From NCBI RefSeq assembly GCF_003991355.1, contig NZ_RCSU01000001.1, forward strand, positions 372,001 to 436,000: a stretch of DNA of 64,000 nt. The letters run 5' to 3'. This document shows, one piece after another, positions 26,065 through 35,600 of the stretch. This DNA comes from Pseudoflavitalea rhizosphaerae. Its GTDB lineage: Bacteria; Bacteroidota; Bacteroidia; Chitinophagales; Chitinophagaceae. Position numbers and translations under genes: made by a program. The notes beneath the pieces are model-generated. The model searched no databases, had not been told where the DNA came from, and was given only the letters and a program-made list of their open reading frames with translations. Position 1 is the first letter of the stretch. Each line of letters begins with the position of its first letter.

Positions 26065-26784
26065 CTAACTGTTCAATTCTTTCAATATGCTTCTGATCTC
26101 CTCCTCATCCGCTACAAACACATCTCCTGTATCCCTGATGGAAGGATTGTGAAAGGATACGCCAGACTCCGCCATTTTCTTTGCCGATGTATGGAACTCT
26201 GTAGCCTTCGTATGATCACGCAGTGCTTTGATATTACCTGCACGAACACCCGCTCCGGGCATGATGATGATTCGCCCTGCTGCCTGCTCCACCAGTTTTG
26301 CGAGCAAGGCTGTGCCCTCCGGCGCAGCAGTTGCATGACCACTGGTGAGGACCCGCTCGCAGCCGCATGCAATCAACTCTTCCAAAGAACGGAATGCATC
26401 GGGCGTACTGTCGAACACGCGATGGCAGGTTACCTGCATCGGGTAAGCCCATTCAATGATTCGTTTCATCCGATCTGTATCGATATATCCGTTTGCAAGT
26501 TGCACACCGGTAGAGATCCCTTCACAACCAATGGAACGGCAAAAGAGAATATCCTGCCGCATGATGGCGAGTTCCTTATCATCATACAAAAAATCACCGC
26601 CGCGCGGGCGAATGATCGGATATAGTTGGATCGATAATTTTTCCCTTGTCAGTCTTAAGGTTCCCGGCGAAGGCGTGATACCACCTTCAGGAGCGCTGGC
26701 GCAAAGCTCTACACGCGCAGCCCCTGCTTTTTCCGCTATCAGGGCCGACTGGATATTATAAGCACATATTTCTAGTATCGCCAT
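26065..26784 (-). CDS. cutC: Copper homeostasis protein CutC family
   Basis: The product is about 239 residues, a cytoplasmic TIM-barrel of the CutC family. Signatures include LEICAYNIQSALIAEKAGA at the start, ARVELCASAPEGGITPS, PIIRPRGGDFLY, and VTCHRVFDSTPD in the middle. The family has been linked to copper tolerance, but its reaction is not settled. I use ATG 26784, which places MAILEICAY at the start as in the family; an ATG at 26805 would overlap the upstream gene by seven bases and add MVKEEKN. It is translationally close to the glycosylasparaginase gene and likely shares its mRNA. Confidence 0.9.
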   Translation of the reverse strand: MAILEICAYNIQSALIAEKAGAARVELCASAPEGGITPSPGTLRLTREKLSIQLYPIIRPRGGDFLYDDKELAIMRQDILFCRSIGCEGISTGVQLANGYIDTDRMKRIIEWAYPMQVTCHRVFDSTPDAFRSLEELIACGCERVLTSGHATAAPEGTALLAKLVEQAAGRIIIMPGAGVRAGNIKALRDHTKATEFHTSAKKMAESGVSFHNPSIRDTGDVFVADEEEIRSILKELNS

Positions 26785-26798
26785 ATTCTTTTCTTCTT

Positions 26799-27800
26799 TT
26801 ACCATTTACTTTCCGCCTTCAGGATCTTTTCTTCTTTTCCACTTTTTATTGAATAAGTGAACCCTTTCTGTAATGCATAAGCGCCATAGGCGCCTTTTTT
26901 GTTCATTGCCAGGAAACCCACCTGTATTGTTTTCGCTTTTGAAGGATTCCTGCTTACGATCCGCTCCACTGCTTCCTTACAAGCTGCTTTGGGAGAATAG
27001 CCCTGGCGCATCAGCTCAACTACCAGGTAAGACCCCACGATGCGGATCACTTCCTCCCCTACACCGGTTGCCGTAGCTGCTCCAATCGCATTGTCTACAT
27101 ACAGGCCAGCGCCAATGATGGGAGAATCGCCCACCCTTCCCCGCATTTTGAATGCCATGCCACTGGTTGTGCAAGCGCCGCTGAGCTGGCCTTTCGCATC
27201 CATGGCCAGCATGCCGATGGTATCATGATTATAAGGGCCGCCAGGAAGGTTTTTCTGGTTCTCGATATTGATCACCGGTTCATATTTCGATTCCTTCAAC
27301 CATTCTTTCCAGGCTTTTTCACTTTCCGGTGTCAGCAGGTTTTCTTTCTGAAAACCATTGGCCAGGGCAAATTGCAATGCTCCTTCTCCTACCAGCACAA
27401 CATGCGGTGTTTTTTCCATCACCAGGCGGGCTACCGAAATGGGGTGTTTGATATGCTCCAGGCACATCACGGAACCGCAACGGTATTGTTCATCCATGAT
27501 GCAGGCATCGAGGGTTACATGGCCTTCGCGATCGGGAAAACCACCATATCCTACTGTTTGATTTTTGGGATCTGCTTCGGGGACTTTCACGCCGGCTTCT
27601 ACTGCATCCAGCGCAGAGCCGCCACCGGCAAGGGTTTTCCAGGCTTCAGCATTGGCTTCCTTTCCAAAGTCCCAGGTAGAGATCACGATGGGATCATTCA
27701 TTACTGCGTTTTCAGGGGTGGCAGCAAACATTTTTTTTCCGGCGAGCGCGGAAAGAGATGCCGCGGCAGAACTTAACAGGAATTTCCTGCGTGTACTCAT
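26799..27800 (-). CDS. Exported N4-(beta-N-acetylglucosaminyl)-L-asparaginase (Ntn hydrolase)
   Basis: This 333-residue enzyme belongs to the glycosylasparaginase family, which removes asparagine from N-linked GlcNAc-Asn and matures by autocleavage. The cleavage site and nucleophile are Thr194 in NHDTIGML. Other family motifs are GGSALDAVEAG (about 60-70), VGYGGFPD, and MRGRVGDSPIIGAG with GLYVDN (about 219-237). The N-terminus MSTRRKFLLSSAAASLSALAG is a twin-arginine-type signal, so export in folded form is likely. It is followed by cutC. Together with the NTF2-like gene upstream it forms a minus-strand group. Confidence 0.9.
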   Translation of the reverse strand: MSTRRKFLLSSAAASLSALAGKKMFAATPENAVMNDPIVISTWDFGKEANAEAWKTLAGGGSALDAVEAGVKVPEADPKNQTVGYGGFPDREGHVTLDACIMDEQYRCGSVMCLEHIKHPISVARLVMEKTPHVVLVGEGALQFALANGFQKENLLTPESEKAWKEWLKESKYEPVINIENQKNLPGGPYNHDTIGMLAMDAKGQLSGACTTSGMAFKMRGRVGDSPIIGAGLYVDNAIGAATATGVGEEVIRIVGSYLVVELMRQGYSPKAACKEAVERIVSRNPSKAKTIQVGFLAMNKKGAYGAYALQKGFTYSIKSGKEEKILKAESKW

Positions 27801-27827
27801 GTGATGATGTTTAGGTCTGTAATTTCT

Positions 27828-28304
27828 CTATCGTTTGGACTCCATGAATTTCCGGAGACCTTGTTTTGCTTTTTTGCGGATCGGCGTTTGTACGAAGCCA
27901 CTCCAGCCGAGCAGGAGCCCGCTGAGGCCCAATGCCTGTTTGCTCCATTTCCAGAGATCGAAATCGTCCATATGCTCGATGATCAGTCCATCCTGGAATT
28001 TGAAATGTGCTTTCACGTTATTGACCACTTTTCTTCCGGTAGCGGAAAATGTATATTCAGCTTCCCAGCGGCAGGAACCATACTTCTCAGCAGCATCCAC
28101 TTGTATATCGCTCACGGTCACACGCAGGTCCTCTGCCCTGGTGGTAAGCATTTCCCACATGGCTTTTACCTGGTCTGCATCGAGGTTACCGAAAACCGGA
28201 TCGTAGAAACTGGCATCCGGATGATAAGCGCTGTTCATGCAGGCGAAATCGCGCTGCTGAAAACACGTATAGAATTTTTTTATGAGTTGTTCATACCGTT
28301 GCAT
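27828..28304 (-). CDS. NTF2-like / SnoaL-like protein
   Basis: The 158-residue product has the NTF2-like cone fold pattern: an N-terminal helix with RYEQLIKKFYTCFQQRDF, then YHPDASFYDPVFGNLDADQVKAMWEML, and strands ending DGLIIEHMDDFDLWKWSKQALG. Such proteins include ketosteroid-isomerase-like enzymes and binding proteins; the substrate cannot be told. ATG 28304 is chosen because it opens the domain directly, while the open frame further upstream overlaps the divergent S15 peptidase gene. It lies 27 bases upstream of the glycosylasparaginase gene. Confidence 0.82.
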   Translation of the reverse strand: MQRYEQLIKKFYTCFQQRDFACMNSAYHPDASFYDPVFGNLDADQVKAMWEMLTTRAEDLRVTVSDIQVDAAEKYGSCRWEAEYTFSATGRKVVNNVKAHFKFQDGLIIEHMDDFDLWKWSKQALGLSGLLLGWSGFVQTPIRKKAKQGLRKFMESKR

Positions 28305-28316
28305 ACTTTTCTCCGG

Positions 28317-28345
28317 TTTGTGTTGATCAACATTGTTTACTTTTG
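28317..28345 (+). promoter_or_regulatory. Possible promoter and 12-base palindrome in the S15/NTF2 divergent region
   Basis: TTTG (28317-28320) and an exact -7 box TACTTTTG (28338-28345) are separated by 17 bases, slightly short of the usual 19. The spacer contains the perfect palindrome TGTTGATCAACA (28321-28332), which could be a regulator site. Confidence 0.4.
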
Positions 28346-28368
28346 AGCCACTAAAAATACGGTTTACC

Positions 28369-30273
28369 ATGAGAAAATTATTGCTACTGGTACTTGGCCA
28401 GTTTTGCCTGCTGGCTGCCTTCGCGCAACAGTTCTCGCAGGATTCAGCCTGGATACTGAACAATTATACCAAAAAAGAATTTCAAATCCCCATGCGGGAC
28501 GGGATAAAACTTTTCACCAGTGTGTACCTTCCCAAAGACGCCACGGAAAAACATCCTATCCTGATGTCCCGTACTCCCTATTCCTGTGCGCCCTACGGTG
28601 AGCGGTTCAATCCCAATCTATGGTTCAGGGATTTCAGATATTTCGCCCGCGAAAATTACATCATCGTATTCCAGGATGTACGTGGAAGATGGATGAGCGA
28701 AGGGCAATTTGTTGATGTACGGCCATTCAATCCGGATAAGAAAACGAACCAGGACATAGATGAGGCCAGCGATACTTACGATACCATCGACTGGCTGATC
28801 AAAAACCTTTCCAACAACAATGGCAATGTTGGCATTTTCGGTATCTCTTATCCAGGTTTCTACTCCACCATGGCTTCTTTGAGCGGTCACCCCGCCCTGA
28901 AAGCTACCAGCCCGCAGGCGCCTGTCACAGATTGGTTCCAGGGAGATGATTTTCATCACAATGGCGCATTCGCCCTGATAGATGCATTTGCATTCTATGT
29001 CACAGCCGGCTTCGGATATCCGCGCCCACTGCCCACTACCAGGAGACCGAATGTAGAGATCAAACTCCCTTCGAATGATAATTACGATACTTACCTCCGC
29101 ATCGGCGCGCTCAAAAATTTCATGGCGCTAACCGGCGATACTGTTGCCTTCTGGAAAGATCTATTTGCGCATCCCAACAGGGACGCTTTCTGGGAAACAC
29201 GCGATATCCGCAACTATGTGCAGCATATCCCTTCCTCTACTGCAACACTGATAGTAGGCGGCACTTTCGATGCGGAAGATTGTTTCGGCGCCTGGCGCAG
29301 TTATGCGGCCATCGAAAAGAAAGCGAAGAACAATAACAAGCTTGTGATGGGCCCCTGGTGGCATGGACAGTGGGCTTCACAGGATGGCGCCCGTTTTGGA
29401 AATGTACGCTTCGGTGATAATACTTCGCACTTCTTTCAAAATGAGATCGAAATACCTTATTTCAATTATCATCTCAAAGGCAAGGGCGATATTTCCAATC
29501 TGGCGGAAGCCACTGTTTATTTCACCGGCGCCAATGAATGGAAACAATTCAATCAATGGCCGCCTGCAGCTAAAACTGACAAACCAATCTATCTCCTGCC
29601 TGATGGTAAGCTGGGATGGAACAAGCCCACTGGCAGGAACAGTTTCAGTGAATACGTCAGTGATCCCAAATCACCTGTTCCTTATACAGAAGATGTTCAC
29701 TTCGTACGCACCCGCGATTATATGATCGATGATCAACGCTTTGCCAGCCGGAGACCGGATGTTCTTACCTTTGAAACGCCGGTATTGGAGCAGGACCTTA
29801 CACTCGGCGGCACCGTGGTTGCAGACCTGATCACTTCCATTTCCACCACCGATGCAGACTATGTTGTAAAAGTGATCGATGTATTTCCCGATGATTTCAA
29901 ATATCCCGGCACACAAGTGAACAACAGCCGCAATGCAGGTTCAGGTGACTATCCGATGGGCGGCTACCAGATGCTGGTGCGCGGCGAGATCATGCGTGGC
30001 AGGTTCCGTAACAGCTTTGCCGTTCCTGAGGCATTCAAACCCAATAAGCCCGAGCGCGTCAAATTTGAATTGCCCGATGTTGCCCACACATTCAAAAAAG
30101 GACATAAGCTGATGATCCAGGTCCAAAGCAGCTGGTTCCCGCTGTTCGACAGGAACCCGCAACAGTTTGTGAACATCTATACCTGTGATGATGCAGACTT
30201 CAAAAAAGCAACTATCAAAATACATCATGATGCCGTTAACAGTAGCTCTATCATATTACCAGTAATTCCATAA
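28369..30273 (+). CDS. CocE/NonD-type S15 serine hydrolase (X-Pro dipeptidyl-peptidase family)
   Basis: This 634-residue exported enzyme has a signal peptide ending AFAQ (17-20). The alpha/beta-hydrolase core carries the nucleophile Ser160 in GISYPGF, preceded by VFQDVRGRWMSEG (100-112), which is typical of the S15/CocE family. A helical cap lies in the middle and the C-terminal jelly-roll domain starts near residue 430 (PDVLTFETPVLEQDL onward). Likely activity is on peptides with Pro at position 2, or on beta-lactam/ester-like acyl substrates; the sequence does not decide. A strong terminator follows. It is divergent from the NTF2-like gene. Confidence 0.9.
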   Translation: MRKLLLLVLGQFCLLAAFAQQFSQDSAWILNNYTKKEFQIPMRDGIKLFTSVYLPKDATEKHPILMSRTPYSCAPYGERFNPNLWFRDFRYFARENYIIVFQDVRGRWMSEGQFVDVRPFNPDKKTNQDIDEASDTYDTIDWLIKNLSNNNGNVGIFGISYPGFYSTMASLSGHPALKATSPQAPVTDWFQGDDFHHNGAFALIDAFAFYVTAGFGYPRPLPTTRRPNVEIKLPSNDNYDTYLRIGALKNFMALTGDTVAFWKDLFAHPNRDAFWETRDIRNYVQHIPSSTATLIVGGTFDAEDCFGAWRSYAAIEKKAKNNNKLVMGPWWHGQWASQDGARFGNVRFGDNTSHFFQNEIEIPYFNYHLKGKGDISNLAEATVYFTGANEWKQFNQWPPAAKTDKPIYLLPDGKLGWNKPTGRNSFSEYVSDPKSPVPYTEDVHFVRTRDYMIDDQRFASRRPDVLTFETPVLEQDLTLGGTVVADLITSISTTDADYVVKVIDVFPDDFKYPGTQVNNSRNAGSGDYPMGGYQMLVRGEIMRGRFRNSFAVPEAFKPNKPERVKFELPDVAHTFKKGHKLMIQVQSSWFPLFDRNPQQFVNIYTCDDADFKKATIKIHHDAVNSSSIILPVIP

Positions 30274-30413
30274 TTACATTATTACACTTTTTCTAACGTA
30301 GATACAGAACCGAATTTTGACCCGATACAGGCATTTTTAATTCGCTGAGATGAATTAGTTTGCTTTCGTAAACTATTCTCATGAGAAATTCTACCTGTGA
30401 AGAGGTTGTTTGA

Positions 30414-30449
30414 AACCTGCACGATCAGTTATCGTGCAGGTTTTGTTTT
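30414..30449 (+). terminator. Rho-independent terminator after the S15 gene
   Basis: AACCTGCACGAT/ATCGTGCAGGTT is a perfect 12-base stem with a five-base loop, followed by TTTGTTTTG. Confidence 0.9.
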
Positions 30450-30478
30450 GTGAGAATGATCGTAAACCTAAAATTGAA

Positions 30479-30857
30479 ATGATGGTAGAAATTGAAAGGA
30501 TTCAACACAGGATCTACACGATCAGGGGTGAACGCGTGATGCTTGACTTTGATTTAGCCGCTTTATATCAAGTAGAAACAAAGGTGTTGAACCAGGCAGT
30601 GAAACGAAATCAATTGCGCAGGCTACAGCCAATCGCCCCGCAAAAAATCTTCCCTTTGCCTTCACCGAGCATGGTATTGCAATGCTTAGCGGTGTTCTTC
30701 ATTCTGAAAAGGCCATTAAGATGAACATTATTCCTCAAAGAAAGAATGGGCGCTCATGATATTCAGCTCAACACTTTGTTTGAAGCAATGGAAAACCTCC
30801 TTGACGAAAATGCGGCTAAGCACAAATGGGAAAATCGGCCGAGGATCGGGTTCAAAC
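30479..30857 (+). pseudogene. Decayed ORF6N-domain protein gene
   Basis: The start is normal for an ORF6N (KilA-N-like) protein: [19 protein letters not shown] and [10 protein letters not shown]. The region that should follow is missing, and the frame then shifts by one: [23 protein letters not shown] is read in a second frame from about 30648. The first frame resumes near 30743 with IQLNTLFEAMENLLDEN. Two frameshifts and an internal deletion show that the gene is broken. ORF6N proteins are common in phage and mobile-element cargo, so this is probably a relic of a transferred gene. The 176 bases after it hold a palindrome and a terminator. Confidence 0.8.
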
Positions 30858-30903
30858 CTGGATTCCCCATAGCACCCCAACCTTTCAGATGCGCCAGTTT
30901 GTC

Positions 30904-30928
30904 AAGTGGTCACAATTTGTGACCACTT
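30904..30928. repeat. Perfect 25-base palindrome
   Basis: AAGTGGTCACAA, one central T, then TTGTGACCACTT. It lies between the ORF6N relic and the SusD terminator. One reading frame across it encodes SQFVTTS, which resembles the part missing from the ORF6N relic, so it may be a fragment of that gene rather than an operator. Confidence 0.6.
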
Positions 30929-30936
30929 CCACGTAT

Positions 30937-30970
30937 CAAAAAAAGAGGCCGTCCCGCGAAGAGGACAGCC
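30937..30970 (-). terminator. Terminator of the first SusC/SusD unit
   Basis: On the minus strand GGCTGTCC/GGACGGCC (one G-T pair) is followed by TCTTTTTTTG. It lies about 63 bases after the SusD stop. Confidence 0.8.
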
Positions 30971-31033
30971 TGACTTACCCTATTGATCGTTTGGTCTAAG
31001 GTTATACTATTCTGAAATTAACAACGAAAACTA

Positions 31034-32653
31034 TTATGGTACATTCCACCAAAGGCGTGTATTGATATTATCTGCTCCACCGAGTTTCTGAACAGCTCCC
31101 TGGTAACCACCCTGGTTATTTTCTCTTTCACTGATCACGAAGTTCACACGTTTGATGAACTGGCCCGCAGGTACAACACCATTGCTGTTGTTCAATACAA
31201 CCGGGAATAGTTTAGGATATCCGGTGCGCCTGAATTCAGCCCACGCCTCGCAGGACTCAGGATAGATAGCCAGCCATTTCTGCGTGAGAATTTGTTCACG
31301 CTTTTCCTCTGTTGTTCCGGCCTCATTCCACAATGGACTAACGGTGCTGAGTAAGGGAGAACCTGCAGGTACATTATTTACTGCATTCTTCGGGTCTTCA
31401 TATGGCTTTGGCTTAGCAGTACTCACTTTGTAGGCATCGAAAGCAGCATTGCTCAGGCCCCATTGGGAAAAAGATAATTGAATTCCCTTTTCATAGGCTT
31501 CCTTGACCGAATTCACACCACCATCGGTCCAGCCGTTCAGCTTTGCCTCTGCGCGCAGGAACCAGGTCTCTGCAGCAGTGAGCATCGGGGTTTTGGTGCC
31601 GAGATTACCCAGCCTGGAGAAGTTAACGTAGGTGTTTTCATCCAGCATTTGAATACCGCTGCGAATGCCCCTGTACTGTCCTGCAAAAGCCGGGTCGGTG
31701 GCCGGCTGGAAATAGACAGGGAGCCTGGGATCACTATAACCGGTAAGAAAAGATTCCATCGGTGCGCCCATATTGATATCGAGCCAGTTGTTGGAAATGA
31801 TATTCAACGGGTTGGTGATGGTCTTACTATCGATGATGAAATCTTCAGCATTGGTCTCGATCACGCCAAATGAATTGGAAAGGGCTTTTTCCGCTTCAGT
31901 TTTTGCTTTGTCAGGATCAACCTTAGAGATCCGTATGGCAAGCCGCAGGCGAAGTGAGTTGAGGAATTTCATCCATTTCACATAGCTGCCCCCATACACC
32001 AGGTCAAATCTTCCGAAAGCCAGCGGAGCATTTGCATCTTCAGCATAAGGCTTCAGTTTGGCCTCCGCCTCATCCAGGTCCTTGAAAAATGCAGTATAGG
32101 CTTCCTGCTGTGAATCGTAGGTTACACTTCCATCGGAATTGATGGTGCCGAATTTTGTGTAAACGATGGGGCCAAAAAAATCGCTGACCCGATGCATGGC
32201 CATTACTTTCAGGATGAGTCCCCATGCTTCGAAGTTGGGGAAGTTATCGGCCTTTGCTCTTTGGATCACTGCCAGTGCCGGGCTCATCACATTACCATAG
32301 GCAGTGAGCCAGATCCTGTCGTTCCATCCATCCACCATAGCATAGTTGGTATTGTTAACGTTATTGGCGAAGTTCACCGGCGTCATCATATAACCACTCC
32401 AGATATCAGCATTGAGATTCTGCTGAAGCTGGTATTGCCAGTCGGGCGTGTATTGATGGATACTTAATTGGATCTGGTTGAAGGGGCTTCCATAGAGGGC
32501 AAAATCTCCCTTCAGATCTTTTTCCCACAAGCCATTGGGATCAGTATTTATTTTCTCGAAATTCTTTGTACAGGAGGCTGCTGTGAGGCTGATGGCAGCC
32601 ATCAATCCAAAGAACCGGTTAAAGAAGATATGATTACGTTTCATTGTTTTCAA
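31034..32653 (-). CDS. SusD/RagB family nutrient-binding lipoprotein
   Basis: This 539-residue surface lipoprotein has a signal MKTMKRNHIFFNRFFGLMAA with the lipobox Cys in TAASC (about residue 28). The start KNFEKINTDPNG and the helical repeat plan (WNDRIWLTAYGNVMSPA, AWGLILKVMAMHRVSDFFGP) belong to the SusD-like group that caps a SusC transporter and captures oligosaccharide or peptide. The end MLTAAETWFLRAEAKLNGW is also typical. It starts 16 bases after the susC stop, so both are translated from one mRNA. The substrate is not evident; no glycoside hydrolase gene is nearby. Confidence 0.93.
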   Translation of the reverse strand: MKTMKRNHIFFNRFFGLMAAISLTAASCTKNFEKINTDPNGLWEKDLKGDFALYGSPFNQIQLSIHQYTPDWQYQLQQNLNADIWSGYMMTPVNFANNVNNTNYAMVDGWNDRIWLTAYGNVMSPALAVIQRAKADNFPNFEAWGLILKVMAMHRVSDFFGPIVYTKFGTINSDGSVTYDSQQEAYTAFFKDLDEAEAKLKPYAEDANAPLAFGRFDLVYGGSYVKWMKFLNSLRLRLAIRISKVDPDKAKTEAEKALSNSFGVIETNAEDFIIDSKTITNPLNIISNNWLDINMGAPMESFLTGYSDPRLPVYFQPATDPAFAGQYRGIRSGIQMLDENTYVNFSRLGNLGTKTPMLTAAETWFLRAEAKLNGWTDGGVNSVKEAYEKGIQLSFSQWGLSNAAFDAYKVSTAKPKPYEDPKNAVNNVPAGSPLLSTVSPLWNEAGTTEEKREQILTQKWLAIYPESCEAWAEFRRTGYPKLFPVVLNNSNGVVPAGQFIKRVNFVISERENNQGGYQGAVQKLGGADNINTRLWWNVP

Positions 32654-32669
32654 GCATTTAATAGAATGA

Positions 32670-35600
32670 TCAGAAACCGACTTTTACATTCAGGCCCATG
32701 CTTCTGGTAGTAGGTAGTCCAAAAACATCCACGCCCTGCAATCTGTTCCCGGTGCTCATAGAAACCTCCGGATCAAAAGGAGCGTCACGTTTTACAAAGA
32801 AGAGATTATGACCTACGAGAGAAACATTGAGTTCCCTGATACCTTTCCACTTTAACGGTACCGCATAGCCGATGGATAATTCACGCAGCCTGACGGCGGT
32901 GGCATCATACAGATAGAATTCGCCAATCCCATCCCTCTTACCGATGGCTCCATAAAAATCCCTGGCATTTATTTTTCCTTCGAATGCTGTTCCATTCTGC
33001 TTGATTCCTTTTACGTATACACCACCTGCTTCCCTTGCATCGGCAGATGCCTTACTGAAGCCTAAGGCATCCAGCTCAGCCTGTGTAAGGCTCATCACTT
33101 CTCCACCAAAACGGCCATCGAAGAGAAAATTAAGAGAGAGCCTTTTATACCGGATTGTATTGTTCCAACCTGCGGTGAAATCAGGATTAGGGTTCCCTAT
33201 CACCGGTCGGATACCCTGTTGCTGCAAGCGGATAGGTACTCCGGTAACATCATCCAGCACAAGATTTCCTTTCTCATCCCTGATGGCAACATTGGAAGTG
33301 ATATCACCAAAACTGCCACCTTCGCGCACAACAGGACCAAACGTATTATCGAACAGTCCCAGGTTGAATTGACCTACACCACTGGTAATACCTTCTTCAC
33401 TCAGTTTCACCACCTTGTTTTTATTAGATGCAAAATTGATAGCAGTGTTCCATTCAAAATCTTTCATTTTTACAGGAACGGCATTTAACATGATCTCCCA
33501 GCCTTTGTTCTGGATATGCCCAAGATTAAGGAAATAAGTGGTGTACCCTGAAGCTGCTGGTGCAGGCGTTTCGAAGTACTGATCATAGTTGTCGTTTTTG
33601 TAATAGGTAATATCGATACCGAGGCGGTTTTTGAGGAAGCGCCATTCTGTACCAAATTCCAATGAACGGTTATCTTCCGGCTTAAGGTTTTTACCTGGAA
33701 AAGCGGCTTGTGTGTTCTTAACGAGCTGGCTGCTGTTGGGATTAGTAGTATAGTCAGGTGGCCTGGTGGCAAATGCACGGACACTATTTCCTACTTTCGC
33801 ATAACTTGCCCGGAATTTTGCCAGGTTGATGGAAGCAGGTAATTGCAATATCTCATTCACCACCGCAGTAGCGCCGGCGGAATAATAGAAGAAACTAATA
33901 TTCGGAGTGAATGCTAACGTTGACGACCAATCGTTACGAGCTGTAAAATCAACAAAGAGAAAATCCTTAAAGCCCAGGGATGCACTTCCCAGAACGGATT
34001 GCGTTTGATACCTCACAACCGACTGCTGACGAAGTGGATTAATGGGCAGGATATTCTGCGCGGTGAATACATTGGCAATGTATAAGCCAAATTGTTCACC
34101 AGTTGAACTGGATGCACGGTATGAATCCAGCACCAGTTGATCAGTAACTCTTGCATCATTGATAGATGCGCCCACAGTGGCATTCAGTGTAAGATCGGAT
34201 GTGAGATCAGTGTTCACAAGGGCCAGCACATCACCATATGCTACATTGTCTTTACTCCTGGAATAGATGAAACGTCCGTTGTAATCGGCCAGGGTAACAT
34301 TGGTGCTGGCATGCATGCGTGACTCATAATCGTCTACAGCCATATCATAGTTACCTCTTGCCTGGATGCTCAGCCAGGGAGTAATTGCATATTTGAGTGC
34401 GAGAGAGCTGAAAGCCCGATCACGACTATCTTCACGTCTGTTGCGTTCCAGTATCCAGTAAGGATTCTGAGAGAAGTTACCTCCGAGTTTGCCTCTATCG
34501 TAATCCACATTCCACCAGCGGTGTACATTCAGCGCCCTTAGTTCGCTGCGAACCTCAAAATTGTTCTTGTAATCATTGAAATCGAGGTTTCGAGGAAAAT
34601 AGTATACGCCTATCGCCGGGTTATTGTAGAATCCGGAAACAGGGCGGTTATCGCTTGCCTGCCTTGTTAGTGTTACAAACCCATCTACCGTGAGTTTATC
34701 ATCGAAGAATTTCGCTGTTTCACGGAATGTAAAAGTATGCCGGTTGAATCGGGTGCTTGGTATCACCCCCTTGTTTTCTGTGTTGGAATAAGAGAAATAG
34801 GTTTGCGCACGATCGGAGCCGGCAGTCAGGCTGATACCATTGATCCAGGTAACTCCTGTGCGGAAGAAATCATTGGTGAAGTCGCCTTTTCCATTTTTTT
34901 CACCCCATCCATCTTCATTACCTGATCCGTCGGTTGCGTAAGTCTGACCGTAATCGAATTGCGCTTCGGGCTTCAGCATTACCCGGTCCAGCGTAAGACT
35001 GCTGGTCAGCGTGATACGGGCAGAACCGGAACGACCTTTCTTTGTAGTGATAAGGATCGCGCCGTTGGCTGCCTGGCTACCGTACAAGGCTGCTGCGGAT
35101 GCACCTTTCAGCACCTGCATGGATTCGATATCTTCCGGGTTGATATTTGAAATGGCATCGCCGCCATCACGGCCGGGGCTACCCGATCCATTTGATTCGC
35201 CAAATGCATTGTCTGGCTGCCCCAGGGAGGTATTGTACATCGGAATACCATCTATCACATACAAGGGTGAGTTGTTCTGTGTAGACTTGTTACCGCGCAT
35301 CACCACTTTCACGGAACCACCCGCGCCGGAAGCGCTCCTGTTGATGGTAAGACCAGCTACTTTTCCGTTAAGGCTGTTGATCAGGTTGGGGTCCTTCACC
35401 GTGGTGAGCTGCTCCCCATTGATCTTCTGTGTTGAATAAGTGATGCTCCTGGAGCGGCGATTGATACCCAGCGCCGTTACCACCACTTCATTCAGCTGCA
35501 AACCTGACGCCACCAGGGAGATATTGTAGGATGTCTGTTCCCCTACCACCACTTCCTGGGGAATGTAGCCCACTGCGGAGAAAACGATGATTTCCCCTTT

